Positions 25,852 to 34,312 of a stretch of 64,000 nucleotides of DNA are shown here, one piece after another. The position numbers and the translations under genes are program-made. The stretch lies in the NCBI RefSeq assembly GCF_006442815.1, contig NZ_VFVL01000007.1, forward strand, positions 62,001 through 126,000, written 5' to 3'. Below the pieces are notes generated by a model. The model saw nothing but the letters and a program-made list of their open reading frames with translations. It made no database searches and had not been told where the DNA came from. Positions within the stretch are counted from its first letter, which is position 1; every line of letters starts with the position of its first letter. The DNA is from Mesorhizobium sp. B2-4-3. Its GTDB lineage: Bacteria > Pseudomonadota > Alphaproteobacteria > Rhizobiales > Rhizobiaceae.

Positions 25852-26838
25852 ATGAAGAAATTCATCAACTCGGTGGACACGGTCCTGACCGAAAGCCTCG
25901 ATGGCTTCGCCGCCGCCCATGCCGATATCCTTGTGCTTGGCGACGAGCACAAATTCATCCGCCGCAGGGCGTTGAAGCCGGGCAAGGTCGCGCTGATCTC
26001 GGGCGGCGGCTCCGGCCACGAGCCGCTGCATGGCGGCTTTGTCGGCCACGGCATGCTCGATGCCGCCTGCCCCGGCCAGGTCTTCACCTCGCCCACGCCC
26101 GACCAGATGCTCGCCGCCGTTGAGGCCGTCGATACCGGCGCCGGCTGCCTGTTCATCGTCAAGAACTACGAAGGCGATGTGATGAATTTCGACATGGCCG
26201 CAGAGATGGCGGACGGCGTGCTGCAGGTGGTGACCAATGACGACGTCGCGGTCGAGAACTCGTCCTACACGACCGGGCGGCGCGGCGTGGCCGGCACGCT
26301 GGTGGTGGAAAAGATCGTTGGCGCCGCCGCCGAGCAAGGTATGGCCCTGCCCGATCTCAAGGCGCTAGGCGAGCGCGTCAATGCCGCGACGCGCTCGATG
26401 GGCGTGGCGTTGACCAGCGGCACGGTGCCCGCCGCCGGCAGGCCGACCTTCGAGATCGGCGACGGCGAGATGGAATTCGGCGTCGGCATCCACGGCGAGC
26501 CCGGCCGGCGCCGCGACGCGCTGAAGAGCGCCGACGCGATCGCCGAGGAGGTCTGCGCCGCGATTGCCGGCGACCTCGGCGATCAGGCCAAGGGGCCGGC
26601 GTTGCTGTTCGTCAACGGCTTCGGCGGCACGCCGTCGATGGAACTTTATCTGATGTACAACAGCGCCCGCAGGATGTTCGAGAAAAAGGGCGTGACGGTG
26701 GTCCGCTCGCTCGTCGGGTCCTATGTGACCTCGCTCGACATGGCGGGATGCTCAATCACGCTGACCATGCTGGATGACGAAACGTCAGCACTTTGGGACG
26801 CGCCGGTGCACACGGCGGCGTTGCGCTGGGGGATGTAG
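25852..26838 (+). CDS. dhaK: Dihydroxyacetone kinase subunit DhaK
   Basis: This 328-residue single-domain DhaK has SGGGSGHEPLHGGFVG and the Dha-binding His in FGVGIHGEPGRRRDA. It matches the length of PTS-dependent DhaK. The ATG follows GGGAGGACTGCC. With DhaL, DhaM, HPr and enzyme I it completes a PEP-dependent Dha phosphorylation chain in the cytoplasm, making dihydroxyacetone phosphate. It is separated from the rest by the family 2 repeat. Confidence 0.95.
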   Translation: MKKFINSVDTVLTESLDGFAAAHADILVLGDEHKFIRRRALKPGKVALISGGGSGHEPLHGGFVGHGMLDAACPGQVFTSPTPDQMLAAVEAVDTGAGCLFIVKNYEGDVMNFDMAAEMADGVLQVVTNDDVAVENSSYTTGRRGVAGTLVVEKIVGAAAEQGMALPDLKALGERVNAATRSMGVALTSGTVPAAGRPTFEIGDGEMEFGVGIHGEPGRRRDALKSADAIAEEVCAAIAGDLGDQAKGPALLFVNGFGGTPSMELYLMYNSARRMFEKKGVTVVRSLVGSYVTSLDMAGCSITLTMLDDETSALWDAPVHTAALRWGM

Positions 26839-26863
26839 GCGGCTTCAGCCGAGCTGAAGCCGC
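26839..26863. terminator. Strong hairpin between dhaK and the small convergent ORF
   Basis: A perfect 11-bp stem (GCGGCTTCAGC / GCTGAAGCCGC) with a 3-base loop starts at the dhaK stop codon. No U-run follows on either strand. It probably ends or protects both convergent transcripts. Confidence 0.7.
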
Positions 26864-26870
26864 GAACGCC

Positions 26871-26957
26871 TCAAAACGTCTTTGACGCCACGGCCACCAC
26901 GCTGGACAGTTTTCCAGCCTTGCGCGGCAAAGGTGCCTCATACTTCTTCTTCGTCAT
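26871..26957 (-). CDS. Candidate RiPP precursor peptide with lasso-type leader motif (28 residues)
   Basis: A 28-codon ORF begins MTKKKYEAPL. Its Tyr6, Pro9 and Gly15 have exactly the spacing of the lasso leader pattern YxxPxLxxxGxxxxxT; the Leu and final Thr positions are Pro11 and Val21. GGAGAG stands eight bases before the ATG. The tail after the motif is short (VASKTF at the end), with a Ser and a Thr but no Gly/Cys1 plus Asp/Glu7-9 set, so no macrolactam is expected. It is divergent from the nucleotidyltransferase gene, as the lasso precursor at 54839 is from its own. It is a candidate substrate for the PqqD, B2 and kinase genes at 28-30 kb; no expression evidence exists. Confidence 0.55.
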   Translation of the reverse strand: MTKKKYEAPLPRKAGKLSSVVAVASKTF

Positions 26958-27105
26958 TTCCAACACTCTCCGGATCGAACCCAGAGAATGGACGATCCGC
27001 GCCGAAAGTCATACTCACAGGGCGGCGCTGCCGCCGCGCACTGGCTTCCGGCGTGCTTTTCTGTAAGCATGGCTTGTTCCTATCGTTCGAGCGCCGTCCG
27101 GGCTG

Positions 27106-28131
27106 ATGCTGCCATCTCTTGCGCCTGCCGATGAAAAACTGCTGCTGACCTTCGCCGACCCCGAGGCACCGGCTGCTGTTGGCAGGGATGTTGCGGCCAA
27201 AACCCTGCTGGCGCTGCTCGCCAATGCCGAGTTCCACGGCGTGCTGCCGATCATGCTGCGCAAACTGCGGGAAATCGGCGACGCTCAACTGCCGCAGGAC
27301 ACAGCCTTGCAGCGGAAATTGTCGGAGTTGCGCGACGAAGCGACAATGGCGACCGGTCAGTCGATGTTGTTGCAGTACCATGGTGACCGCATCATGAAGG
27401 CGCTGGCGGCAAAGGGCGTGCCGGCCCGGATCGTCAAGGGGCCGGTGTTCGCGCGCAAGCTCTATCGCCAGGTTGCGGACCGTCCCTTCACCGACATCGA
27501 CATTCTCGTCGACCCCGCCAGCATCGAGGCGGCCAACCGGACGATCGCCGAATGCGGCTTCGAGCTCGGCAGCGACGAGGCCCTCTCGCACGAATTGCAG
27601 GAGTTCAAATGGCTGGAGAAAGAGAACTCCAGCCTGCTGATCGAGTTGCATGGCGATCTGGTGCACGACACCGGTATGCGCCGGCGTCTGTCGCTCGGGT
27701 TTCGGGAGTTGCAGGCGATCGACAATGGCGAAACCGACACGCCGGCCGCACTGCTCACCATCGCCATCGTCCATGCCGCCGGCGGCCACAAGTTCCACCG
27801 ACTGCAGCTCTGCGTCGATGTGCTGCAAGGCGTGCGGGGGCTGAAATCGCCGAAGGAGGAAGAGCGGCTGCTCGAGGCCGCCCGCATGACCGGCATCGAG
27901 CTTGAGCTGGCCACGGTCCTCAACGTCACCGGACGCCTGTTCGGCGCGCCGCGCGCGATCGAGCTTGCCAACCGCATCAAGCCGGACCTCTCGATACGGC
28001 TGGCGAAATGGCTCATCACCGGCAACATGCTGCTTCGGGTCAATTCCCGCGAAAAGCTGCGCTCGCGCCTCAGCCGCGACGCGTTCCGCTGGGTGCAGAG
28101 GCTGGCACGACCGCGACCGTACCCAGTCTGA
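27106..28131 (+). CDS. Nucleotidyltransferase family protein (NTP_transf_5 type), RiPP-locus associated
   Basis: This 341-residue protein has the family core KGPVFARKLY followed by RPFTDIDILVDPASIEAAN, in which the DxD pair would bind metal and nucleotide, and a later LIELHGDLV. The family is common beside lasso-type biosynthetic genes in proteobacteria; its reaction is unknown, though transfer of a nucleotide to a peptide or partner is the natural guess. A relative sits at 53118-54338 beside the lasso cluster. The ATG has only a weak ribosome site. Confidence 0.82.
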   Translation: MLPSLAPADEKLLLTFADPEAPAAVGRDVAAKTLLALLANAEFHGVLPIMLRKLREIGDAQLPQDTALQRKLSELRDEATMATGQSMLLQYHGDRIMKALAAKGVPARIVKGPVFARKLYRQVADRPFTDIDILVDPASIEAANRTIAECGFELGSDEALSHELQEFKWLEKENSSLLIELHGDLVHDTGMRRRLSLGFRELQAIDNGETDTPAALLTIAIVHAAGGHKFHRLQLCVDVLQGVRGLKSPKEEERLLEAARMTGIELELATVLNVTGRLFGAPRAIELANRIKPDLSIRLAKWLITGNMLLRVNSREKLRSRLSRDAFRWVQRLARPRPYPV

Positions 28132-28145
28132 GCTCGGGAGCCTCG

Positions 28146-29126
28146 CTAAATATCCACCGCGGCGCGGATCAGCGCCGCCGCCTCGACCGGTCTTGCCCCG
28201 ACTTCCAGCGTGAAGGTCGGCACCGCTTTCACCAGGGCCGCGATCGTCGCCATGCGCCTTTTCTGCAGCGACAGCAGGCCGGTCATGCCGGTCCTTACAT
28301 TGTCGGTTGCCAAAGCCACCATGGCGTCGGTCCTGGCCATCGGCAGCAGCCGGGTCTCGGCGTCCGCCGAGCGTGCAAGGTGCAGGAGCGCCGCGACGGG
28401 CCTGGCGCGCACATCCTCGACACGGATGATTTCGCCGAGGCGGTCCAGCGAAACGGATTGCTCGCCCTCGGCGTCCCACTTTTCGCCCAGGCAAAGCGCC
28501 ACGAAGGGCAGCATCGCCGCCGTGTTGCGGTGGACCTTCACCTTGCGCGGCATGCCCCAGGCCGTGATGCCCTGCCCGCTTGCATTGAGGATCATCACGT
28601 CGTCCGAGCAGAGGCCGAAGCCCCGCGACGCAAGCGCGAGCGATGTCGTCGACTTGCCCGTGCCGCTTGGCGCATGGATGAGAACAAGGCCATCCTTTCC
28701 AGGCAAGGTGAGGCCCGCGGTGTGCAGCATATGCTGGCCGTCCGCATCGAGTGCTGCATCCAGCACCATCATCAGCAAAGTCCACTTGATCTTGCTGTCG
28801 GGATGAAGACGGATTTCGGCCCGGCCCTCGCCGTCGCGGATCGACAGCGTCTGCTGTCCCGGAAAGACGAGATGGAAGACGCTTCCGGCGTCGATCATGC
28901 GGCAATGGCCGTCCAGCGGCACTTCGCCGTCGAAAGCCAGCTTTCCTTCGGGGTTTTCCGGCAACTCAAGCGTTTCGACGATGTCAACGCGAAAGCCGGG
29001 CTGGACAGGCTCGTTCACACGCAGGGCGCCGAGCATCAGGTCGAAGCTCGGCCACAGATCGGCACGCGTGGCGGTGATGCCTATGACCTGGCCGTTGAGA
29101 TCATAGCGGAAGGTCTGGTCGCTCAA
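28146..29126 (-). CDS. HprK-like serine kinase of the second RiPP locus
   Basis: This roughly 326-residue protein has Walker A APSGTGKST at residues 152-160, then GLCSDDVMIL, the HPr kinase-like metal/catalytic region. It lacks the rest of HprK. Homologous kinases in lasso clusters phosphorylate a Ser on the precursor. A TTG start at 29126 overlaps the B2 stop (TTGA) and is the only start near the expected N-terminus; the next ATG is 30 codons in. It is convergent with the nucleotidyltransferase gene, 14 bases apart. Confidence 0.8.
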   Translation of the reverse strand: MSDQTFRYDLNGQVIGITATRADLWPSFDLMLGALRVNEPVQPGFRVDIVETLELPENPEGKLAFDGEVPLDGHCRMIDAGSVFHLVFPGQQTLSIRDGEGRAEIRLHPDSKIKWTLLMMVLDAALDADGQHMLHTAGLTLPGKDGLVLIHAPSGTGKSTTSLALASRGFGLCSDDVMILNASGQGITAWGMPRKVKVHRNTAAMLPFVALCLGEKWDAEGEQSVSLDRLGEIIRVEDVRARPVAALLHLARSADAETRLLPMARTDAMVALATDNVRTGMTGLLSLQKRRMATIAALVKAVPTFTLEVGARPVEAAALIRAAVDI

Positions 29127-29554
29127 GCGGCTGGCGCCTTCATGCTGGCCGGGTGGCGGTAGATCTCCACCATGCCGGGCTGGCTGTCGCTGACCACCGG
29201 CTTGCCGTCGAGGCAGACCCAGCAATGCGCCGACAGGCGAGGCTCGTGCATCGACCTGGTGTCGACGCCGAAACGCAGCTCCGGGTCGAGGCCGGCCATG
29301 CGCAGAAAGCGAAAACCGAGCAGACCTTCCCGAAGGCACCTGCGGTCGCGCATCAACCAGGGGCGCCGCACCGTTCGCTTGACGCGATGGACGATGTAGG
29401 TCCAGGGCAAGTCACGATAGGGCGCCGGCGACTGCAGCGGCGCCAGTTTCAACACGCTTTCGAAATCGCGCCGGCCGACCTGCACTGGCATCAGCCGGGC
29501 GCTGAGCCACAAATGGACCCGGAACAAGACGCGCAGGACCGGGCCGTCGGCCAT
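29123..29554 (-). CDS. Lasso-type B2 protein (transglutaminase-fold leader peptidase)
   Basis: This 143-residue protein has the Cys-His-Asp protease pattern of McjB C-terminal/B2 proteins: the Cys in RRCLREGLLGFRFL, the His in SAHCWVCLDGKPV, and a following Asp. B2 proteins cut the leader from lasso precursors when helped by a PqqD-like partner. The ATG at 29554 overlaps the PqqD stop (TGATG), so B1 and B2 are translationally coupled. Confidence 0.82.
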   Translation of the reverse strand: MADGPVLRVLFRVHLWLSARLMPVQVGRRDFESVLKLAPLQSPAPYRDLPWTYIVHRVKRTVRRPWLMRDRRCLREGLLGFRFLRMAGLDPELRFGVDTRSMHEPRLSAHCWVCLDGKPVVSDSQPGMVEIYRHPASMKAPAA

Positions 29555-29841
29555 CACGCGCCCAGGTCGGCGAGGATGCCTTCGGCCACAAGCTCGGCGG
29601 CCAGTTCGGCCATGTCCTGGTCGAGCGTTGCCTTGTCGACGTCGAACTCGTCCGACAGCAGGTCGACGATCTGGTCGAGGTTGCGCGCGCCATCGACCTT
29701 GCCGAGGAAAGCCTCGGTCGTGTCGTTGCAGGTGTAAAGCTGGCCGCTGCGCGCCAAAAGCACGACCGCGCCATCGCCGACATGTTGCACGGACGCATCG
29801 TCCGCCATGCGCAGCACCGTCTCAGAGCCGATTTCCGCCAT
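29554..29841 (-). CDS. PqqD-like RiPP recognition protein (B1 type)
   Basis: This 95-residue protein has the PqqD winged-helix pattern: GAVVLLARSGQLYTCND, then a helix FLGKVDGARNLDQIVDLL and a final acidic helix. PqqD domains bind RiPP leader peptides and present them to the protease. The ATG at 29841 follows AAGGGAGCGGGCGC. It is first in the minus-strand unit PqqD-B2-kinase. No asparagine-synthetase-like cyclase gene is found within this locus. Confidence 0.83.
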   Translation of the reverse strand: MAEIGSETVLRMADDASVQHVGDGAVVLLARSGQLYTCNDTTEAFLGKVDGARNLDQIVDLLSDEFDVDKATLDQDMAELAAELVAEGILADLGA

Positions 29842-30023
29842 GCGCCCGCTCCCTTCGCTGAAGAGCAATTAGCGCGGCATAGCGAGGCTGTCCATCGCTG
29901 TGGGGTGGCGAAGGGGACGATAGGCTCGGCAGGCCTGCCCGCCACCAGGTGAATATTAGCGAGGTCTTGCCTTCCTGCCCTTGGGTAAGCTATGAGTCCG
30001 CCGGGCTTTGGGGAGTGATCTGT

Positions 30024-30140
30024 ATGCGCTACAATTGGGAACGGGCTCCGACGGCGTTCGAGCGCCATCGGAAGGCGCTTGCTGCGGCTATCCTGATCGC
30101 CGGCGGCGTCGGGCTGATGCTGGCGGCGCTGCCGCTTTAA
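30024..30140 (+). CDS. Very small membrane protein
   Basis: This 38-residue ORF has a charged start (RYNWERAPTAFERHRK) and a single hydrophobic helix LAAAILIAGGVGLMLAALPL to the end. GGGGAG stands eight bases before the ATG. It looks like a tail-anchored or single-pass small protein. No function can be assigned; it lies between the PqqD gene and the propionyl-CoA synthetase gene. Confidence 0.5.
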   Translation: MRYNWERAPTAFERHRKALAAAILIAGGVGLMLAALPL

Positions 30141-30296
30141 GCCGGCTGATATAGCGGGCAGTGACAGCGACGTCCCCAAGGGAGGCGTCGAACAGAGACG
30201 TTTGCCGGGCGGTGTCGACCAAAATGCAGGAAGACATGGCCGGCAGAAGCAACTTAGGCTATTCCCAGACGGCAAAACGTCCCTGGGAGGAAGTCG

Positions 30297-32204
30297 ATGG
30301 CCTCACGCTACCGCGAAGTCTATGAGGGCTGGAAAAGCGACCCCATGGGATTCTGGGCCGAGGCGGCGAAGGCGATCGACTGGTATATGCCAGCCGAAAA
30401 GGTCTTCGATCCGGAAGCCGGCGTCTATGGACGCTGGTTCACCGGCGCCACCTGCAACACCTGCCATAACGTCCTCGATCGCCATGTCGCCGGTGGCCGC
30501 GCCGACCAGCTGGCGCTGATCCATGACAGCGCGATCACCGGCACGATCCGGACATTCACCTATGCCGAATTGAAGCGCGAGGTCGTCGCGCTGGCCTCGG
30601 TGCTGAGGCATCGCGGCATCGGCAAGGGCGACCGCGTCATCATCTACATGCCGATGGTGGCGGAAGCCGCTATCGCCATGCTCGCCTGCGCGAGGCTGGG
30701 CGCCGTGCATTCGGTGGTGTTCGGCGGCTTCGCCTCGCATGAGCTCGCCACCCGCATCGACGACGCCAAGCCGAAGCTGATCATCACCGCCTCCTGCGGC
30801 CTGGAGCCAGGCCGCGTCGTCGCCTACAAGCCGCTGCTCGACAAGGCGATCGAGATGTCGAAGCACAAGCCCGACGCCTGCCTGATCCTGCAGCGCGAGC
30901 AGCTGCGCTGCGAGATGAAGGACAATTACGACTTCGACTATGCGGATGCGGTTGCCCGCGAGCGGGCGGCTGGCGCCAATGTCGACTGCGTGCCGGTTTT
31001 AGCCACCGACCCGCTCTACATCATCTACACCTCCGGCACGACCGGCCAGCCGAAAGGCATCGTGCGCGACAATGGCGGCCACATGGTCGCGCTGAAATGG
31101 ACGATGGACAACGAGTTCGGCGTGAAGCCGGGCGAAGTGTTCTGGGCAGCGTCGGACGTCGGCTGGGTGGTCGGTCATTCCTATATCGTCTACGCGCCGC
31201 TTCTGCATGGCTGCACCAGCGTGCTGTTCGAGGGCAAGCCGATCGGCACGCCGGACGCCGGCACCTACTGGCGGGTGATCGCTGAGCATGGCGTGGTGGC
31301 GCTGTTCACCGCGCCGACCGCCTTCCGCGCCATCAAAGGGCAGGATCCCAAGGGCGAGTTCGTGCCGAAATACGATTTGTCGAAGTTCCGCACGCTGTTT
31401 CTTGCCGGCGAGCGCGCCGACCCCGAAACCATCAAATGGGCCGAGCAAAAGCTCGACCGTCCGGTGATCGACCATTGGTGGCAGACCGAGACCGGCTCGC
31501 CGATGACGATCAACCCGGCGGGGCTCGGGCTGTTGCCGGTGAAATACGGCTCGCCCGGCGTGCCAATGCCGGGCTACGACATTCGCATCCTCGACGATGC
31601 CGGCCACGAGGTGGCGCGCGGCACGCTCGGCAATGTCGTGGTCAAGCTGCCGCTGCCCGCCGGCTGCCTGCCGACGCTGTGGAACGCCGACGCCCGTTTC
31701 CGCCAGGCCTATCTCGAGGAGTTCCCCGGCTACTACAAGACGGCCGATGCCGGCATGATGGACGAGGACGGCTACCTCTATGTGATGGCCCGCACCGACG
31801 ACATCATCAACGTCGCCGGCCACCGGCTCTCGACGGGCGCCATGGAAGAGGTGCTGGCGGCCCATCCCGATGTCGCCGAATGCGCGGTCATCGGCATTGC
31901 CGATGCCATGAAGGGCCAGGTGCCTCTCGGCTTCGTCGTGCTCAATGCCGGCGTGTCGCGCGATAGCGGCGCGATCGAGAGCGAGGCGGTCGGGCTGGTG
32001 CGCGAGCGGATCGGCCCGGTCGCGGCCTTCAAGACCGTGGTGACGATCAAGCGACTGCCCAAGACCCGCTCCGGCAAGATCCTGCGCGGCACGATGCAGA
32101 AGATCGCCGACAAGGAGGCATGGACGATGCCGGCGACCATCGACGACCCTGTGATCCTCGACGAGATCACGGCGGCGCTGAAGAGCCGCGGCATCGGGGT
32201 GTAG
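30297..32204 (+). CDS. prpE: Propionyl-CoA synthetase
   Basis: This 635-residue adenylate-forming enzyme has the P-loop YIIYTSGTTGQPKGIVRD, HWWQTETGSPM, and the C-terminal acetylation-site Lys in KTRSGKILRGTM. The N-terminal ACAS domain begins YREVYEGWKSDPMGFW. The sequence follows the propionyl-CoA synthetase branch (EGKPIGTPDAGTYWRVI) rather than acetyl-CoA synthetase. It activates propionate to propionyl-CoA in the cytoplasm. The ATG follows GGGAGGAAGTCG. Confidence 0.9.
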   Translation: MASRYREVYEGWKSDPMGFWAEAAKAIDWYMPAEKVFDPEAGVYGRWFTGATCNTCHNVLDRHVAGGRADQLALIHDSAITGTIRTFTYAELKREVVALASVLRHRGIGKGDRVIIYMPMVAEAAIAMLACARLGAVHSVVFGGFASHELATRIDDAKPKLIITASCGLEPGRVVAYKPLLDKAIEMSKHKPDACLILQREQLRCEMKDNYDFDYADAVARERAAGANVDCVPVLATDPLYIIYTSGTTGQPKGIVRDNGGHMVALKWTMDNEFGVKPGEVFWAASDVGWVVGHSYIVYAPLLHGCTSVLFEGKPIGTPDAGTYWRVIAEHGVVALFTAPTAFRAIKGQDPKGEFVPKYDLSKFRTLFLAGERADPETIKWAEQKLDRPVIDHWWQTETGSPMTINPAGLGLLPVKYGSPGVPMPGYDIRILDDAGHEVARGTLGNVVVKLPLPAGCLPTLWNADARFRQAYLEEFPGYYKTADAGMMDEDGYLYVMARTDDIINVAGHRLSTGAMEEVLAAHPDVAECAVIGIADAMKGQVPLGFVVLNAGVSRDSGAIESEAVGLVRERIGPVAAFKTVVTIKRLPKTRSGKILRGTMQKIADKEAWTMPATIDDPVILDEITAALKSRGIGV

Positions 32205-32251
32205 CCGGCCGACGGCGAAGCGGCGAGTTTCTCCCGCAGCGCAATCGTCTG

Positions 32252-32267
32252 TTGTGCAATGCAGCAA
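32252..32267. promoter_or_regulatory. TGC-rich palindrome, site 1 (before acyltransferase gene)
   Basis: TTGTGCAATGCAGCAA lies 43 bases before the acyltransferase ATG. It is a variant of the palindrome found at five other promoter positions in this window. Confidence 0.5.
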
Positions 32268-32310
32268 TAACGCCTAAAGTTCGCGTGGGGGGCCATACCG
32301 AAGGCACGGC

Positions 32311-33390
32311 ATGGCTCAGCACAAGACGACATTCGGCGGTGTCGACATCCTGCGTTTCCTGGCTGCCGTCATGGTGATGTTCTATCACTATGGCTTCTGG
32401 GTCTGGGCCTTCCCCGACGGCGTTTCGGCACGCGCCACCGGTGGCATCCCGCCGCATCCCGAAATGGCCTTCGCCGGTTCAGGCTGGGTCGGGGTGCAGG
32501 TGTTCTTCGTCATCAGCGGCTTCGTCATCGCCTTCAGCGCCGAGAATTCCACGCCGCTGAAATTCTTCGAGGCGCGCTTCCGGCGGCTGGTGCCGGCGGT
32601 CTGGATCTGCGCGCCGATCTCCGCGATCGTCCTGCTCGCGGTCGGCCTTTCCTGGCCCACGGACGCCGTGATCCGCCTCGTCCGCACCGGGCTGTTCGTG
32701 CCTTTCGAACCCTGGGTGGACAGCGTCTACTGGACGCTCGGCATCGAGATTGCGTTCTACGCCATCGTCTGGCTCCTGCTGCGGCTCGGCCGATTCGACC
32801 TGATGGAGATAGTGGCCATCGTCATCGGCCTCGCCAGCACATTGTTCTGGTGCGCCTATTTCGCCTTCGGCTGGACCGATCTCGCCGAGACGCGCTGGCT
32901 GCAGCTGACCCTGGTGCATCACGGCGCGTTCTTCGCCGTCGGCGTGCTTCTGTGGCTGATGCGCTTCAAGGCGATAACCCTGCCGCGACTTGCCTTCGCG
33001 GCCCTGTTCCTGTTCGGGGGCGCGCTGCAGATCGCGAGCTCGGTCGACGTGCACAGCGTCAAGGTGGGAGCCGCGATGCCTTACGCGACGCCGATCGCAA
33101 TCTTCCTTGCGGCGGTGGCGCTGATGGCGTGGTCGCTGCGCCTCGACCTTTCCTGGCGCGGCTGGCGGCGGATCGGGCTGATGACCTATCCGCTCTATCT
33201 CATCCATGATGTCGTCGGCGCGGCGATGCTCGGCGCCTTGATGCGTGCCGGCGTGCCCTATCTTGCAGCGATCGCGGCCGTCGGCGCGGCCATGATCGCG
33301 GTGAGCTGGCTGATCGCGACCGAGGCCGAGCCGCGCATCCGGCTGCTGCTCGATCACACGCTCTTCCGCTACCGGTTGAAGGCCGCCTGA
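32311..33390 (+). CDS. Acyltransferase 3 family membrane protein
   Basis: This 359-residue protein has ten predicted helices and the family N-terminus FGGVDILRFLAAVMVMFYHY, whose His is the likely catalytic residue, followed by FFVISGFVIAFSAEN. Such enzymes move acyl groups, often acetyl or succinyl, to sugars of exopolysaccharide or lipopolysaccharide across the inner membrane (ExoZ/ExoH type). A TGC-rich palindrome like those of the exo genes lies upstream, suggesting the product modifies the EPS. Confidence 0.88.
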   Translation: MAQHKTTFGGVDILRFLAAVMVMFYHYGFWVWAFPDGVSARATGGIPPHPEMAFAGSGWVGVQVFFVISGFVIAFSAENSTPLKFFEARFRRLVPAVWICAPISAIVLLAVGLSWPTDAVIRLVRTGLFVPFEPWVDSVYWTLGIEIAFYAIVWLLLRLGRFDLMEIVAIVIGLASTLFWCAYFAFGWTDLAETRWLQLTLVHHGAFFAVGVLLWLMRFKAITLPRLAFAALFLFGGALQIASSVDVHSVKVGAAMPYATPIAIFLAAVALMAWSLRLDLSWRGWRRIGLMTYPLYLIHDVVGAAMLGALMRAGVPYLAAIAAVGAAMIAVSWLIATEAEPRIRLLLDHTLFRYRLKAA

Positions 33391-33456
33391 CGCGACTGCC
33401 GATTACGCGCCGGTGTGGAATTGTTTGCATTCGGCATGATATCGAGGCGCAGATCA

Positions 33457-34251
33457 ATGCAAGTAGCCGAGCCTCAATCCGTGAATCTTTTCCAACGATC
33501 GAGACGCCCGCGACCCGCGCCACGCGAGCGCCTCGTCATGGACATGCGCGACACGGTCGTCTACGCGATCGGCGACGTGCATGGCTGCCTCGACGAGCTG
33601 CGCGCGCTGGAAGGAAAAATCCAGCTCGACGCGCAACGTTTCAGCGGCCGCAAGATCATCATCATGCTGGGCGACTATATCGACCGCGGGCCGCACTCGC
33701 GGCGCGTGATCGAACATCTGATGGCGCCCCCGCCGAAGGGCTTTCAGCGCATCAGCCTCGTGGGAAACCACGAGGTCGCGCTGCTCCTCTTTCTGGACGG
33801 TCATCTCTCGCGTGAAACCTGGCTCGGCTATGGCGGCCGCGAAACCCTGTTCTCCTACGGCGTCGACCCGGACCGGCTGATAAGCCTCTACGGTTCCAGC
33901 GAACGGACGGACGCGCACATCCGCGAGGCCATCCCCGCCGGCCATATCGACTTCCTGCGCACGCTGCCCATAATGGTCTGCTCCGACGAATTCGTCTTCG
34001 TGCATGCCGGTATCCGGCCCGGTATCGCGCTCGAGGCGCAGGACGAGGGCGACCTCCTCAACATCCGCGAGGAGTTCTTCCAGGCGGCGCACCGTCTCGA
34101 CCGCTGGGTGGTGCACGGACACACGATCGTGGAGGCTCCGACGCTTGATGGGCGCCGGCTCGACATCGACACCGGCGCCTTCCAAACCGGGCGGCTGACC
34201 GCGCTCAGGATCGTCGGCAAATACGGCCGACTGCTGTCTTCACAGGATTAG
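33457..34251 (+). CDS. Metallophosphoesterase (PPP-type serine/threonine phosphatase family)
   Basis: This roughly 264-residue protein has the three PPP phosphatase signatures: GDVHGC, GDYIDRGPHSR and GNHE, with later metal His in VHAGIRPG and HGHT. It is a soluble two-metal phosphatase; the target may be a protein, Ap4A or other phosphoester. The ATG at 33457 is used; one at 33436 is also in frame. It is convergent with exoP, the polysaccharide tyrosine kinase. Confidence 0.88.
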   Translation: MQVAEPQSVNLFQRSRRPRPAPRERLVMDMRDTVVYAIGDVHGCLDELRALEGKIQLDAQRFSGRKIIIMLGDYIDRGPHSRRVIEHLMAPPPKGFQRISLVGNHEVALLLFLDGHLSRETWLGYGGRETLFSYGVDPDRLISLYGSSERTDAHIREAIPAGHIDFLRTLPIMVCSDEFVFVHAGIRPGIALEAQDEGDLLNIREEFFQAAHRLDRWVVHGHTIVEAPTLDGRRLDIDTGAFQTGRLTALRIVGKYGRLLSSQD

Positions 34252-34297
34252 GGCGGCACGCCATTTCAGGCTGAGCCGCCCATGTCCTTGTTTTTCC
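34251..34297. terminator. Terminator between the phosphoesterase gene and exoP
   Basis: GGGCGGC (34251-34257) pairs with GCCGCCC (34275-34281) around a 17-base loop, with a T-rich stretch ending in TTTTT at 34291-34295. It lies between convergent genes. Confidence 0.6.
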
Positions 34298-34312
34298 GAC
34301 CGGAAGACCGCC

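Noticed and set aside
26938..27012. Alternative minus-strand short frame beginning MTFGADRPFS upstream of the RiPP candidate
   Set aside because: It overlaps the start of the better candidate in another frame, has no leader pattern and a weaker ribosome site.
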